64,000 nt of DNA from Streptomyces ortus (GTDB taxonomy: Bacteria; Actinomycetota; Actinomycetes; Streptomycetales; Streptomycetaceae). Under the pieces are notes generated by a model. The model had not been told where the DNA came from. It was given only the letters and a program-made list of their open reading frames with translations, and did no database searches. Within the stretch, counting starts at the first letter, position 1, and the number at the start of each line of letters is the position of its first letter. Location: contig NZ_JAIFZO010000002.1 of assembly GCF_026341275.1 (NCBI RefSeq), forward strand, positions 2,891,264 through 2,955,263, in the 5' to 3' direction. The position numbers and the translations under genes were made by a program. Below are positions 16,443 through 25,523 of this stretch, one piece after another.

Positions 16443-17407
16443 GTGGATCACGGCTGAATCCTGCCGACGGACCCCTGGCCGAGGAGCACCTCGGCGACCG
16501 ACTTTCCGCCCTGGTGGACGGTGAACTCGGCCATGAGGCGCGCGAGCGCGTCCTGGCCCACCTCGCCACCTGCGCGAAGTGCAAGTCGGAGGCCGACGAG
16601 CAGCGACGACTGAAGAACGTGTTCGCGGAGGTCGCCCCGCCGCCCCCGTCCGAGAGTTTCCTGGCCAGACTGCAGGGACTCCCCGGAGGAGGCGACTCGG
16701 ACGGCGACAGCTCGCGACTGGGCCGGGGAGCGTTCGGAGCGTCCGGAGTCTTCGACATGACGCCCGACTCATTCGGCTACCTGCCCTCCGGCCCCCATGC
16801 GACGACGCTCCCTTCGGAAGAGCGCGGCTTCCGCATCCATGACATCGGCAAGCGCGAGGCCGAGCGCTCCGCCTCCCGGGGACTGCGCTTCGCCGCGGCG
16901 GCGGCCGGTGCCGTCTCGCTCGCCGCGATCGCGCTCGGCGGGGTCTCGACCGGCGTACCGACCGACACCGTGGACGCACGCGGGAGTTCGGGCAACGGAA
17001 GCAACGTGACCCCGATGCGCACGACGAGCACGACCGGCGCCACGAGTTCCGAGTCGCAGCGCCGCCGTTCGCTCGCACCGCTGGTCGCCCAGGGACAGCG
17101 TTCCTTCGGCAACGAAGGGGGCGCGCAGACCGAGCTGTCCGCGCCGCTGCTGCCCGGCGTCCCGACGCCCGCGCCCGGACTGTCCTCGCCCGGTGAGCAG
17201 AACACCGGCTCGCACTCGATGCGCACGCTGACCGCCCCCGTGGTGGTGGGCGCCGCCGCGATGTCCCCTCTGATACGTCCGTTCGCGCCGACCCCGAAGG
17301 TCACGCTGACCACGTGGTCATCGGGACCGGAGTTCGAGGCGTCTGTGCTGTCGGCCGTGCCGTCCTTCGACCCGTCCGCCTCACCCGCTCCTTCCTCCTC
17401 GGGCTGA
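16439..17407 (+). CDS. rseA: Zinc-binding anti-sigma factor (RseA-like), membrane-anchored
   Basis: A 322-residue protein starting at GTG 16439 with GGGAGGAGG upstream. The N-terminus has the ZAS zinc motif H41-x3-C45-x2-C48 in LAHLATCAKCKSEADEQRRL, which should hold the sigma factor. A transmembrane helix at about 153-174 follows, then a long Ser/Thr/Pro/Gly-rich outer part of about 145 residues. Release of the sigma factor by proteolysis or redox change of the zinc site is inferred from the family; the tail could be a stress-sensing or cleavage region. It is translationally coupled to the sigma gene, and HtrA follows 139 bases downstream. Confidence 0.88.
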   Translation: MSGSRLNPADGPLAEEHLGDRLSALVDGELGHEARERVLAHLATCAKCKSEADEQRRLKNVFAEVAPPPPSESFLARLQGLPGGGDSDGDSSRLGRGAFGASGVFDMTPDSFGYLPSGPHATTLPSEERGFRIHDIGKREAERSASRGLRFAAAAAGAVSLAAIALGGVSTGVPTDTVDARGSSGNGSNVTPMRTTSTTGATSSESQRRRSLAPLVAQGQRSFGNEGGAQTELSAPLLPGVPTPAPGLSSPGEQNTGSHSMRTLTAPVVVGAAAMSPLIRPFAPTPKVTLTTWSSGPEFEASVLSAVPSFDPSASPAPSSSG

Positions 17408-17546
17408 ACCGGCCCTCTGCGCGGCGGCCCGCGAACCTGGTTGAATCCAGGGATGGGCCGCGCCCACCGCTGGAATCCGGGCGCGGAGGTCGAGACGACG
17501 CGGCGAGCGCCGACATGCCGTGCCGCGGGTCAGGTGTGGGGAGAGC

Positions 17547-19451
17547 ATGGACGAGGGGAAGCCCACGAAGCCGAAGTGGTGGAGCCGGCCACGGACCCAT
17601 GGGCCGGATCCCGCTCCGGCGGACTCGGTTCCCACGGGGGACGGCGCGAGCGGGTCGCACGGGGGAGACATGGACGGCGACTTCGAACTGGAGAAGCCGG
17701 TGGGTAGCAGCACGGATACGGGTACGGGTGGGACGGCTGTCGGTGCGGGCGACGGCGTGAGTGCGCCCGCGCCCGGTGAGCGGCCCAGGCCCCTGCACGA
17801 TCCGGACCCCTACAGCACACCGCCGTACGGTGGCCCGGGCCCCTGGGCGCCGGCGCCACCGGTGCAGCACCCGGGGACGACGCCGGACCGGGCCGCGGCC
17901 CGGGACGCTCCGGGGCAGGCCGCCTCCGGCGCGTCCGCGCCGCACGGGGCTGTCTCGTCGGCCCCGCAGGCGTCCGTGCCGCCTGCGGACGTCTCGTACA
18001 CCCCCGCCCCGGAAGCGTCCGGCCCGCATGGGGCCGCCTCGCAAGCGGCGGGCCCGCCCGCGCCCGCCTCGCACGTCCCCGGCCAGCCCTCGACCGTATC
18101 CTCCGCGCCGGACGCGGGCGGCCCGCGAGCGTTCGGTTCGGACGCGACCGTCTCGTCCGTGTCCGCGCCGCATGCGGGTGCCTCGGGAGGGCCCGGCTCG
18201 GTGGCGGGGGGTGAGGGAGCGGCTGTCGGGGCCGGGCACGGCGCCGTCGGGAACGGCAACCCCTGGCAGAACTACGACCCCTGGGCCGCCGCGCCCTTCC
18301 AGCAGCACGGGGCCGCCGCCGAGGCGCCGGGCAGGCGCCGCAGGCGGACCGGCCGCGCGCTGGTCCTCGGCGCCGCACTGCTCGCCCTCGTCTCCGGAGG
18401 CGTCGGCGGGGCCGTGGGCGCCTATCTGGAGCGGACCGGAGGCATCGACGACGTCGAGCTGCCGCAGGCCGGCGTGGAGGCCAAGGGGCGGGCCCCGGAC
18501 AGCGTGGCCGGTATCGCGGCCAGCGCGCTGCCCAGCGTGGTGACCCTGCACGTCAGCGGCTCGGAGGCGCAAGGCACCGGCACGGGCTTCGTCCTCGACC
18601 GGCGCGGCCACATCCTCACCAACAACCACGTCGTGGAACCGGCGGACGGCAGCGGCGGGATCACCGTCACCTTCAGCGGCGGCGAGACCGCCAAGGCCGA
18701 GGTCGTGGGTCACGACAGCGGCTACGACCTCGCCGTGGTCAAGGTCGCCCACGTCAGCGGTCTCAAGCCCCTCTCGCTCGGCAACTCGGACAACGTCCAG
18801 GTCGGCGACCCGGTGGTGGCCATCGGCGCGCCCTTCGACCTGGAGAACACCGTCACCGCGGGCATCATCAGCGCCAAGGAGCGCCCCATCACGGCGGGCG
18901 GCGAGGAGGGCGACGGCAGCGACATCTCGTACGTGGACGCGCTGCAGACGGACGCCCCGATAAACCCCGGCAACTCCGGCGGCCCCCTGGTCGACTCCAA
19001 GGCCCGTGTCATCGGCATCAACAGCGCCATCCGCTCCGCCGACAGCGGCTCCGACCTGGAGGGCGGCCAGTCCGGTTCGATCGGCCTCGGTTTCGCCATA
19101 CCCATCAACCAGGGCAGGCGCGTCGCCGAGGAGCTCATCAACACGGGCCGGGCCACGCATCCGGTGATCGGCGTGACGCTCGACATGGAGTACTCCGGCG
19201 ACGGCGCCCGCGTCGGCACCAAGGGTAACGACGGCGGCTCGGCGGTCACCCGGGGCGGCCCCGGCGCCCGGGCCGGCATCAAGACCGGCGACGTCATCAC
19301 CGAGGTCGACGGGCAGCGGGTGCACTCCGGCGAGGAGCTGATCGTCAAGACGCGGTCCCACCGGCCCGGCGACCGGCTGGAGCTCACGCTGGAGCGGGAC
19401 GGCAAGGAGCGGAAGATCACCCTCGTCCTCGGCTCGGCCGACGGGAACTGA
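17547..19451 (+). CDS. htrA: HtrA/DegP-type serine protease, membrane-anchored
   Basis: A 634-residue trypsin-like protease with one transmembrane helix at about 273-295 and a 270-residue Ala/Pro/Gly-rich cytoplasmic part. The catalytic triad is H361 (NNHVVE), D394 (YDLAVVK) and S477 (GNSGGPL). The C-terminal PDZ-like region (AGIKTGDVITEVDGQRVHSG) should bind exposed termini. It starts at ATG 17547 after GGGGAGAG. It probably degrades or refolds damaged envelope proteins and may act in the SigE stress circuit. The active domain lies outside the membrane. TatB is 110 bases downstream in the same direction, and both are likely under the upstream stress control. Confidence 0.92.
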   Translation: MDEGKPTKPKWWSRPRTHGPDPAPADSVPTGDGASGSHGGDMDGDFELEKPVGSSTDTGTGGTAVGAGDGVSAPAPGERPRPLHDPDPYSTPPYGGPGPWAPAPPVQHPGTTPDRAAARDAPGQAASGASAPHGAVSSAPQASVPPADVSYTPAPEASGPHGAASQAAGPPAPASHVPGQPSTVSSAPDAGGPRAFGSDATVSSVSAPHAGASGGPGSVAGGEGAAVGAGHGAVGNGNPWQNYDPWAAAPFQQHGAAAEAPGRRRRRTGRALVLGAALLALVSGGVGGAVGAYLERTGGIDDVELPQAGVEAKGRAPDSVAGIAASALPSVVTLHVSGSEAQGTGTGFVLDRRGHILTNNHVVEPADGSGGITVTFSGGETAKAEVVGHDSGYDLAVVKVAHVSGLKPLSLGNSDNVQVGDPVVAIGAPFDLENTVTAGIISAKERPITAGGEEGDGSDISYVDALQTDAPINPGNSGGPLVDSKARVIGINSAIRSADSGSDLEGGQSGSIGLGFAIPINQGRRVAEELINTGRATHPVIGVTLDMEYSGDGARVGTKGNDGGSAVTRGGPGARAGIKTGDVITEVDGQRVHSGEELIVKTRSHRPGDRLELTLERDGKERKITLVLGSADGN

Positions 19452-19561
19452 CACCCCGGGGCAGTACCGGTCGGACAGGAACGGCGGGTACCGTGGACCC
19501 GGCCCGGACCGGACCACGGAACGACCTGCCGAGCGCCGAGGACATCGCAAGGAGCTGCAAG

Positions 19562-20035
19562 GTGTTCAATGACATAGGACCGCTTGAACTGGTCACGATC
19601 GTTGTCCTTGCCGTGCTCGTCTTCGGCCCGGAGAAGCTCCCGAAGATGATCCAGGACGTCACGCGGACCATCCGTAAGATCCGTGACTTCTCGGAGAGCG
19701 CCAAGGCGGACATCCGCGAGGAGCTGGGACCGGAGTTCAAGGACTTCGAGTTCGAGGACCTCAACCCCAAGACGTTCATCCGCAAGCAGCTGGACAACGA
19801 CGAGCTGGGGCTCAAGGAGATCCGTAACGGCTTCGACCTGAAGAAGGAGATGGCCGAGGTCACGGACGCCGTGCACGGCCGCGATTCCGACTCGTCGTCC
19901 TCGTCGTCCTCCTCCACCTCTTCTTCCGCCTCGTCCTCGTCGGCGGGCTCCACCGGCGGCACCGTGGACATGACGAAGAAGCCCGAGAAGTCGGCGCCTG
20001 ACGAGCGCCCGCCGTTCGACGCGGACGCCACCTGA
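19562..20035 (+). CDS. tatB: Sec-independent protein translocase TatB
   Basis: A 157-residue protein starting at GTG 19562 with AAGGAG seven bases upstream. Residues 4-22 form the single N-terminal membrane helix, followed by GPEKLP and an amphipathic helix (MIQDVTRTIRKIRDFSESA). These are the hallmarks of TatA/B proteins; the acidic residue in ELVTI and the length favour TatB. The C-terminus has a run of 15 or so Ser residues and an acidic tail. It is part of the twin-arginine export machine. An upstream GTG (19493) is possible but lacks a ribosome site. Confidence 0.9.
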   Translation: MFNDIGPLELVTIVVLAVLVFGPEKLPKMIQDVTRTIRKIRDFSESAKADIREELGPEFKDFEFEDLNPKTFIRKQLDNDELGLKEIRNGFDLKKEMAEVTDAVHGRDSDSSSSSSSSTSSSASSSSAGSTGGTVDMTKKPEKSAPDERPPFDADAT

Positions 20036-20324
20036 GGCCGAGTCGCTCTGCCACGACCGGCCCCCCGGCGGCGCGCCCGCCGTCCGCCACGCGCTTCACT
20101 TTCAGTCGAACGCCGTCCCTCCGCCCGTACCCCGCTTGGGTTTCGTCCGATCGGGATGCGTTCGGGATACGCCGGATCAGGTGCGTATGTGAGCCATGTG
20201 CCGACCGGTTTTCCGGGCTTCGGCCGAGCTGTGACTATCCTGCCTAGTTGTTGTGCGGACCGGACGGACGCCCGAAGGGGGGCGGGCCACCCGGTCCGAC
20301 GAGAGCGAGGAGGCGTCCGGGCAG

Positions 20325-20981
20325 ATGGAGACGACAAGTCGGGTAGGCGCGCAGGCGCCGGCAGCGGAGGGTGGACAACAGCTCCCCTCCGCCCGGCGCA
20401 CGGTCGACGGCTACCTGCTGGCGCCCTTCCCGTGGTACGGCCTCGACGAGGCCTTCACGGGGCCGCGCTGGCTGATGCAGGTCGGCGCCGCGGCCGACGG
20501 AGCCATCGAACACGGCTCGATCGGGCACGGTGACGAACCGTCGGTGCGCAGTGAGTCCACCGAGGACAAGGAGCGATTCGCGGTCGTGGTGACCGTCGCG
20601 GGCAACCCCGTACGGCGCAGTGCCGACGGTACGGGGCTGCTGGAGGCCACCTCGGTGTCCTCCGCGGCCTGGCTCGCCGGGGTGGGGCTGCTGTCCTTCA
20701 CCTGGCCCGGCCAGATGGACCACACCCTGCGCGACGACTGGCTGGACCAGCAGACCGAGACGGCGTGGGTCCTCGCGGACGACCTGGACGGGCCCGACTG
20801 GTCGACGCTGTCCCTTCCCGTGGACGGGGTACCGACGCCGTTCCACTACAGAGAATCCGAGTTCGGCTGGGTCCTCGCGGGCTCCACGCAGGAAGGGGTT
20901 CATGTGGGGGCGTACGGGCGGGGGATGAGCGCGTACGGGGTGGCTTTCGCCATGATCAAGGACATCAGCACGTACGCCTAG
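20325..20981 (+). CDS. Uncharacterised actinobacterial protein
   Basis: A 218-residue soluble protein starting at ATG 20325, with GCGAGGAGG 12 bases upstream. I do not recognise a domain. It is acidic and rich in Trp (for example SFTWPGQMDH and DDWLDQQTETAWVL), with a possible beta-sandwich pattern and no signal peptide or membrane helix. The final residues SAYGVAFAMIKDISTYA are well ordered. It lies between tatB and mrp, and ends before a 23-bp perfect inverted repeat shared with the convergent mrp gene. Codon usage matches the neighbours. Confidence 0.75.
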   Translation: METTSRVGAQAPAAEGGQQLPSARRTVDGYLLAPFPWYGLDEAFTGPRWLMQVGAAADGAIEHGSIGHGDEPSVRSESTEDKERFAVVVTVAGNPVRRSADGTGLLEATSVSSAAWLAGVGLLSFTWPGQMDHTLRDDWLDQQTETAWVLADDLDGPDWSTLSLPVDGVPTPFHYRESEFGWVLAGSTQEGVHVGAYGRGMSAYGVAFAMIKDISTYA

Positions 20982-21048
20982 GCGGCGGGCGACGAGCTGC
21001 GGGTGGCTTCAGGCGGCCGGGACTTGAGGTGCGGGCCTGCCGGGGTCG

Positions 21049-21128
21049 CCCGCGCCGTTCCCCGCGCCCCTAAAGGCCGAAAGACCGGGGCGGAGCCCCT
21101 CTTTCAGGGGCGCGGGGAACGGCGCGGG
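21049..21128. terminator. Perfect 23-bp inverted repeat made of two opposed copies of the GTTCCCCGCGCCCC repeat
   Basis: Arms 21049-21071 and 21106-21128 are exact complements. It lies between convergent genes (20325 plus, mrp minus) and can act as a two-way terminator. Confidence 0.85.
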
Positions 21129-21145
21129 AAGAAGTCCTGGACGGG

Positions 21146-22279
21146 CTAGAACTTGTTCCGGGGGGTGATGCCCAAGGACATGCCCGACAGACCCCGCTGA
21201 CGCCCACCCAGCTTGCCCGCGATCGCGCGCAGCGCCGCGCCCGCCGGCGAGTCCGGGTCCGTCAGGACGACCGGCCTCCCGTCGTCCCCGCCCTCGCGCA
21301 GCCGCACGTCGATCGGGATCGAACCGAGCACCGGCACGGTGGCCCCCGTCGTGCGGGTCAGCCCGTCGGCCACCGACTGCCCGCCCCCCGTACCGAAGAT
21401 GTCGACCATCTCGTCGCAGTGGGGACACGGCATGCCCGCCATGTTCTCGACCACACCGACGATCTTCTGGTGGGTCTGCACGGCGATCGACCCGGCCCGC
21501 TCGGCGACCTCCGCCGCGGCCTGCTGAGGAGTCGTCACGACCAGGATCTCCGCGTTCGGGACGAGCTGCGCGACCGAGATCGCGATGTCGCCCGTACCCG
21601 GCGGCAGGTCCAGGAGCAGCACGTCCAGGTCACCCCAGTACACGTCCGCGAGGAACTGCTGCAGCGCGCGGTGGAGCATCGGGCCGCGCCACACGACCGG
21701 CGCGTTGCCGGGGGTGAACATGCCGATCGAGATGACCTTCACGCCGTTCGCCGACGGCGGCATGATCATGTTCTCGACCTGGGTCGGACGGCCCTCGGCG
21801 CCGAGCATGCGCGGCACGGAGTGGCCGTAGATGTCGGCGTCCACGACGCCGACCTTCAGCCCGTCCGCGGCCATCGCCGCCGCGAGGTTGACCGTCACGG
21901 ACGACTTGCCGACGCCGCCCTTGCCGGAGGCGACCGCGTACACGCGCGTGAGGGAGCCCGGCTTGGCGAAGGGCACCTCGCGCTCGGCCTGGCCGCCGCG
22001 CAGCGCGGACGCCAGGTCCTTGCGCTGCTCGTCGCTCATCACGTCCAGGGTGACGTCGACGTGCGTGACGCCCTCGACGCGCGAGACCGCCTCGGTCACG
22101 TTCTTCGTGATGGTGTCGCGCATGGGGCACCCGGAGACCGTCAGGTACACCGCGACCGCGACCGAACCGTCCGCGCCGATCTCCACCGATTTGACCATCC
22201 CCAGCTCGGTGATGGGTCGCTGGATCTCGGGGTCGTTCACCGTCGACAGTGCTTCACGCACCGCGTCTTCCGTAGCCAT
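21146..22279 (-). CDS. mrp: Mrp/ApbC-type Fe-S cluster carrier ATPase
   Basis: A 377-residue protein. Residues 1-90 are the DUF59/MIP18-like domain (NDPEIQRPITELGM), and the rest is a ParA/Mrp P-loop ATPase with GKGGVGKS at 119-126, DADIYGHS and LPPGTGD. CPHC near the end of the ATPase domain is the cluster-bridging Cys pair of Nbp35/Mrp proteins. It should carry and deliver [4Fe-4S] clusters. TACCAT lies 6 bases before the ATG and there is no ribosome site, so it is probably leaderless. It is 43 bases downstream of DUF1003 but has its own promoter. Confidence 0.92.
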   Translation of the reverse strand: MATEDAVREALSTVNDPEIQRPITELGMVKSVEIGADGSVAVAVYLTVSGCPMRDTITKNVTEAVSRVEGVTHVDVTLDVMSDEQRKDLASALRGGQAEREVPFAKPGSLTRVYAVASGKGGVGKSSVTVNLAAAMAADGLKVGVVDADIYGHSVPRMLGAEGRPTQVENMIMPPSANGVKVISIGMFTPGNAPVVWRGPMLHRALQQFLADVYWGDLDVLLLDLPPGTGDIAISVAQLVPNAEILVVTTPQQAAAEVAERAGSIAVQTHQKIVGVVENMAGMPCPHCDEMVDIFGTGGGQSVADGLTRTTGATVPVLGSIPIDVRLREGGDDGRPVVLTDPDSPAGAALRAIAGKLGGRQRGLSGMSLGITPRNKF

Positions 22280-22322
22280 GGGTCGATGGTACGGCGCCCG
22301 GCCCGGGGGCCGGAAAGCCCCG

Positions 22323-22979
22323 TCACCGGTCGTCTACGTCACGTCCCCGTGGATGTTCTGCCGGGAATACGCCATGCCGGTCGCCGAACCGGTCGCCGAA
22401 CCGGTCGCCGAGCCGCTCGCCGGGCCGGTCGACCCGCCCGTCCCCGAGGTCGTCGCGGCGGCGCTCCTCCAGCTCCTTGACCAGGTCCTCCAGCTCGGAA
22501 CGGATCCAGTCCCGGGTGGCGACCTCGCCGAGGCCCACGCGCAGCGCGGCGATCTCCCGGGTCAGATACTCGGTGTCCGCGATCGACCGCTCGTTCTGCT
22601 TGCGGTCCTGTTCGAGGTTGACCTTGTCGCGGTCGTCCTGCCGGTTCTGCGCGAGGAGGATCAGCGGAGCGGCGTACGAGGCCTGCAGGGAGAGCATCAG
22701 GGTGAGGAAGATGAACGGGTAGTTGTCGAAGCGCAGGTCAGGCGGCGCGGACACGTTCCACACCACCCACAGGATGATGACGAACGTCATCCAGACGATG
22801 AACCGTCCCGTGCCCAGGAACCGCGCGATCCGCTCGGAGAGCCGTCCGAAGGCCTCCGGGTCGTACTCGGGCAGGAATCTGCGCCGCGGCGGCTGCGGCT
22901 GGTCGAGCCGCAGCCGGGGCCGCGCGGCGCCGCCCGTCCCGGAGGCCGCCCGTTCGCGGGCCTCGCGCTCAGGAGCCAT
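22323..22979 (-). CDS. DUF1003 membrane protein
   Basis: A 218-residue protein starting at ATG 22979 with GAGGAGG 6 bases upstream. Two transmembrane helices are at about 59-80 and 88-112 (FIVWMTFVIILWVVWNV; FIFLTLMLSLQASYAAPLIL), followed by QNRQDDRDK, the DUF1003 signature. The C-terminal half is a coiled coil, then a short tail of repeated GDRFGDRFGDR. The family is of unknown function. It overlaps the upstream MgtE-N/CBS gene by 11 bases, so they are coupled, and the two may work together in metal or membrane homeostasis. Confidence 0.88.
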   Translation of the reverse strand: MAPEREARERAASGTGGAARPRLRLDQPQPPRRRFLPEYDPEAFGRLSERIARFLGTGRFIVWMTFVIILWVVWNVSAPPDLRFDNYPFIFLTLMLSLQASYAAPLILLAQNRQDDRDKVNLEQDRKQNERSIADTEYLTREIAALRVGLGEVATRDWIRSELEDLVKELEERRRDDLGDGRVDRPGERLGDRFGDRFGDRHGVFPAEHPRGRDVDDR

Positions 22980-24363
22980 CAGGGGCCTCCTCGGCGGCAT
23001 CACGGCCGACGGCACCGTGTTCCGCGTCGCGGTCCGTCTCGCGGTCGGTGTCACGGCCGGTCTCGCGATCGGTCTCGGGCTCGTCGGCGGTTTCCTCGTC
23101 CAGGTGGAACTCCTTCTCCCGCCAGTCCCCGGGCAGCATGTGGTCGAGGACGTCGTCCACGGTGACCGCGCCGAGCAGCGAACCGCTCTCGTCGACGACG
23201 GGCGCCGCGACCATGTCGTACGTCGCGAAGAAGCCGGCCACGACGGGCAGCACGGCCTCCGGGTCGAGCGGCCGCAGGTCGTCGTCGATGATCGAACCCA
23301 CCAGCGTGTACGGCGGATCGCGCAGCAGCCGCTGGAAGTGGACCGTCCCCAGGTACTTGCCGGTCGGGGTCTCGTCCGGCGGGCGGCACACGTACACCTG
23401 GGCGGCCAGCGCGGGGGAGAGGTCGGCGTTGCGAACCCGGGCGAGGGCGTCCGCGACGGTCGCGTCGGGCCGCAGCACGATCGGCTCGGTCGTCATCAGA
23501 CCGCCCGCGGTGCGCTCCTCGTACGCCATCAGCCGCCGTACGTCCGCCGCGTCGTCCGGCCGCATCAGCGCGAGCAGCCGTTCCTTGTCCTCCTCCGGCA
23601 GCTCGCCGAGCAGGTCGGCCGCGTCGTCGGGGTCCATGGCCTCCAGGACGTCCGCGGCGCGCTCCTCCTTGAGCTTGCCGAGGATCTCGATCTGGTCGTC
23701 CTCCGGAAGCTCCTCCAGGACGTCGGCGAGCCGGTCGTCGTCCAGGGCCGCCGCGACCTCGGCGCGGCGCTTCGCGGACAGATGGTGCAGGACGTTCGCG
23801 AGGTCGGCGGGGCGCAGCTGCTCGAAGGTGGCGAGCAGGTTCTCGGCGCCCTGTCCGTGCTCCTCCAGGGAGAACCCGGTGACGGCCGACCACTCGACGG
23901 TCAGCGTCTCGCCCCTGGCCCGCCGGAACGCGCCGCCGGTCCGCCCCTTGCGGACGAAGACCCGGTCGATCTCCCAGTCGCGGCGGGCCGGCAGCTGCTG
24001 GATGGCGATGTCCAGGACGGTGACCGTCTCGGGCGGTTCGCCGCTCTCCACGAGGGTGACCCGCCGGTCGAGGAGCTCGCCGAGAACGAGCCGCTCGGTG
24101 GGGCGCTGCTCGAACCGGCGGACGTTCAGCACGCCGGTGGTGATGACCTGGCCCGACTCGATGCCCGTCACCCGGGTCATGGGCAGGAAGATACGGCGCC
24201 GGGTGGACAGTTCGACGACGAGGCCGAGCAGCCGCGGGGGCCGCCGGCCCACGCGCAGCATGGCGACGAGGTCGCGCACGCGCCCCACCTGGTCGCCGTT
24301 GGGGTCGAACACGGCGATGCCGGAGAGATGCGAGACGAAGATCCTGGGGGCGCCTGCCGCCAT
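22969..24363 (-). CDS. Soluble MgtE N-domain/CBS protein lacking the channel domain
   Basis: A 464-residue protein starting at ATG 24363 with AAGGAGG upstream. Residues 1-160 are PRC-barrel-like (FVSHLSGIAVFDPNGDQVGRVRD). The middle is an MgtE_N helical repeat (VLEELPEDDQIEILGKL; DPDDAADLLGEL), and about 290-430 are paired CBS domains. The C-terminus is acidic. True MgtE transporters have five further membrane helices, which are absent here, so this looks like a cytoplasmic sensor or regulator of Mg2+ or adenine nucleotides. It is cotranscribed with DUF1003, and corA lies 1.8 kb upstream; a shared role in Mg2+ balance is an inference. Confidence 0.85.
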   Translation of the reverse strand: MAAGAPRIFVSHLSGIAVFDPNGDQVGRVRDLVAMLRVGRRPPRLLGLVVELSTRRRIFLPMTRVTGIESGQVITTGVLNVRRFEQRPTERLVLGELLDRRVTLVESGEPPETVTVLDIAIQQLPARRDWEIDRVFVRKGRTGGAFRRARGETLTVEWSAVTGFSLEEHGQGAENLLATFEQLRPADLANVLHHLSAKRRAEVAAALDDDRLADVLEELPEDDQIEILGKLKEERAADVLEAMDPDDAADLLGELPEEDKERLLALMRPDDAADVRRLMAYEERTAGGLMTTEPIVLRPDATVADALARVRNADLSPALAAQVYVCRPPDETPTGKYLGTVHFQRLLRDPPYTLVGSIIDDDLRPLDPEAVLPVVAGFFATYDMVAAPVVDESGSLLGAVTVDDVLDHMLPGDWREKEFHLDEETADEPETDRETGRDTDRETDRDAEHGAVGRDAAEEAPDGS

Positions 24364-24591
24364 TCGGGCGCCTCCTTCTTCGTACGGGCTTCGATACGCG
24401 GGCGTGGGTGCATGGGCTTCGGACCGGGCGTTATGGAGTGTCATGTCCGCTCGGGTGGGCTTCAGGCTAGCCCGTCCCGGTCGGATACGCCCTGGTGAGG
24501 GGTGCGGACGGACTGACTCCGAGTGGCGTAGCGGGCCCCGGTACGCTGCGGTACGCCGTTGAGGACAACCGCACGAGAGGCAGCGCCACCT

Positions 24592-25350
24592 GTGACTGCG
24601 ATTCCCCGTGGACGAACCCGTAAGGCCGTGTTGGCGAGGGCCGTGTGCGCGCTCTTCGTGGCGGGCGCGGGGGTGACGGGGTGCGGCGGTGAGGATCCGG
24701 ACGCGGGGACGAACGGGGTCGGGAAACTTCCCCCCGCGAAGATCCAGAGCAGAACGCAGTCGGCCGCGGAGGCCGCGGGGACGGTACGGCTGTCCGGGGC
24801 CGTGGTCAGCAACAAACGCACCTACAAGCTGGACATGCAGCTCAAGAAGGACGGCGGTACGGGGTCGGTCACCTCGGACGGTGTGACGTTCCGCCTGCTG
24901 CGGGTCGACGGGCACCTCTTCATCAACGCCGACGCGGACTTCTGGAACCACCAGGACGGCAAGAGCGACGACGGTACGTCGGACACGGCCGCGGCGGGGA
25001 AGCTGGACGGCATGTACGTGAAGGTCCCGAAGGGGGACCCCGCGTACCAGCAGCTCAGCGTGTTCACCGACAAGGACGTGCTGCTGGACGGCCTGCTGTC
25101 CCTGCAGGGTGAGCTGGCGACGGAGGGCCATCACGAGCTGAACGGCGTGCGCACGATCCGCCTCACCGGTGACAAGGGCTCCGGCGGCCGGATCGACGTC
25201 TCCCTGGAGGGCAAGCCGTATCCGCTGATGCTGGTCCGGGCCGGCGACGCGGGCACGATCCGCCTCACGGACTGGGGCCGGAACTTCACCCTGAAGCCCC
25301 CGGACAAGGCGGACACGGTCGACTACGGCCAACAACTCCCGACGTCCTGA
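24592..25350 (+). CDS. LprG/LppX-like lipoprotein
   Basis: A 252-residue lipoprotein starting at GTG 24592. The signal peptide ends in GAGVTGC, with the lipid-modified Cys at 31. The body is a beta-rich, LolA/LppX-type fold: KLDMQLKKDGG, VDGHLFINADADFW, and PYPLMLVRAGDAGTIRLTDWG. The last block is typical of the mycobacterial LprG/LppX/LprF family, which bind lipids and move them across the envelope. A lipid-carrier role is inferred. It is divergent from the MgtE-N gene, and the stop is followed by an inverted-repeat terminator. Confidence 0.75.
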   Translation: MTAIPRGRTRKAVLARAVCALFVAGAGVTGCGGEDPDAGTNGVGKLPPAKIQSRTQSAAEAAGTVRLSGAVVSNKRTYKLDMQLKKDGGTGSVTSDGVTFRLLRVDGHLFINADADFWNHQDGKSDDGTSDTAAAGKLDGMYVKVPKGDPAYQQLSVFTDKDVLLDGLLSLQGELATEGHHELNGVRTIRLTGDKGSGGRIDVSLEGKPYPLMLVRAGDAGTIRLTDWGRNFTLKPPDKADTVDYGQQLPTS

Positions 25351-25378
25351 GAGAGGCGCAGGGATGCGCGCGCCGATT

Positions 25379-25452
25379 GCGCCGTTCCCCGCGCCCCCAA
25401 GGGCCTGAAGCTCGGGGCGCAGCCCCGGCTTTAGGGGCGCGGGGAACTGCGC
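25379..25452. terminator. Near-perfect inverted repeat of two GTTCCCCGCGCCCC copies
   Basis: Arms 25379-25398 and 25433-25452, one mismatch, between convergent genes; acts as a probable two-way terminator, as at 21049-21128. Confidence 0.8.
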
Positions 25453-25523
25453 GGCCCACCGCGGCACACCCGCACCCGGCACTCGGCCCTCACTTCCCCG
25501 CAAGCCCGCGCAGCGCTCCGCGC

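Noticed and set aside
17301..19550. A 749-residue minus-strand frame opposite htrA
   Set aside because: No motif or ribosome site; HtrA and its active-site residues on the plus strand are clear.
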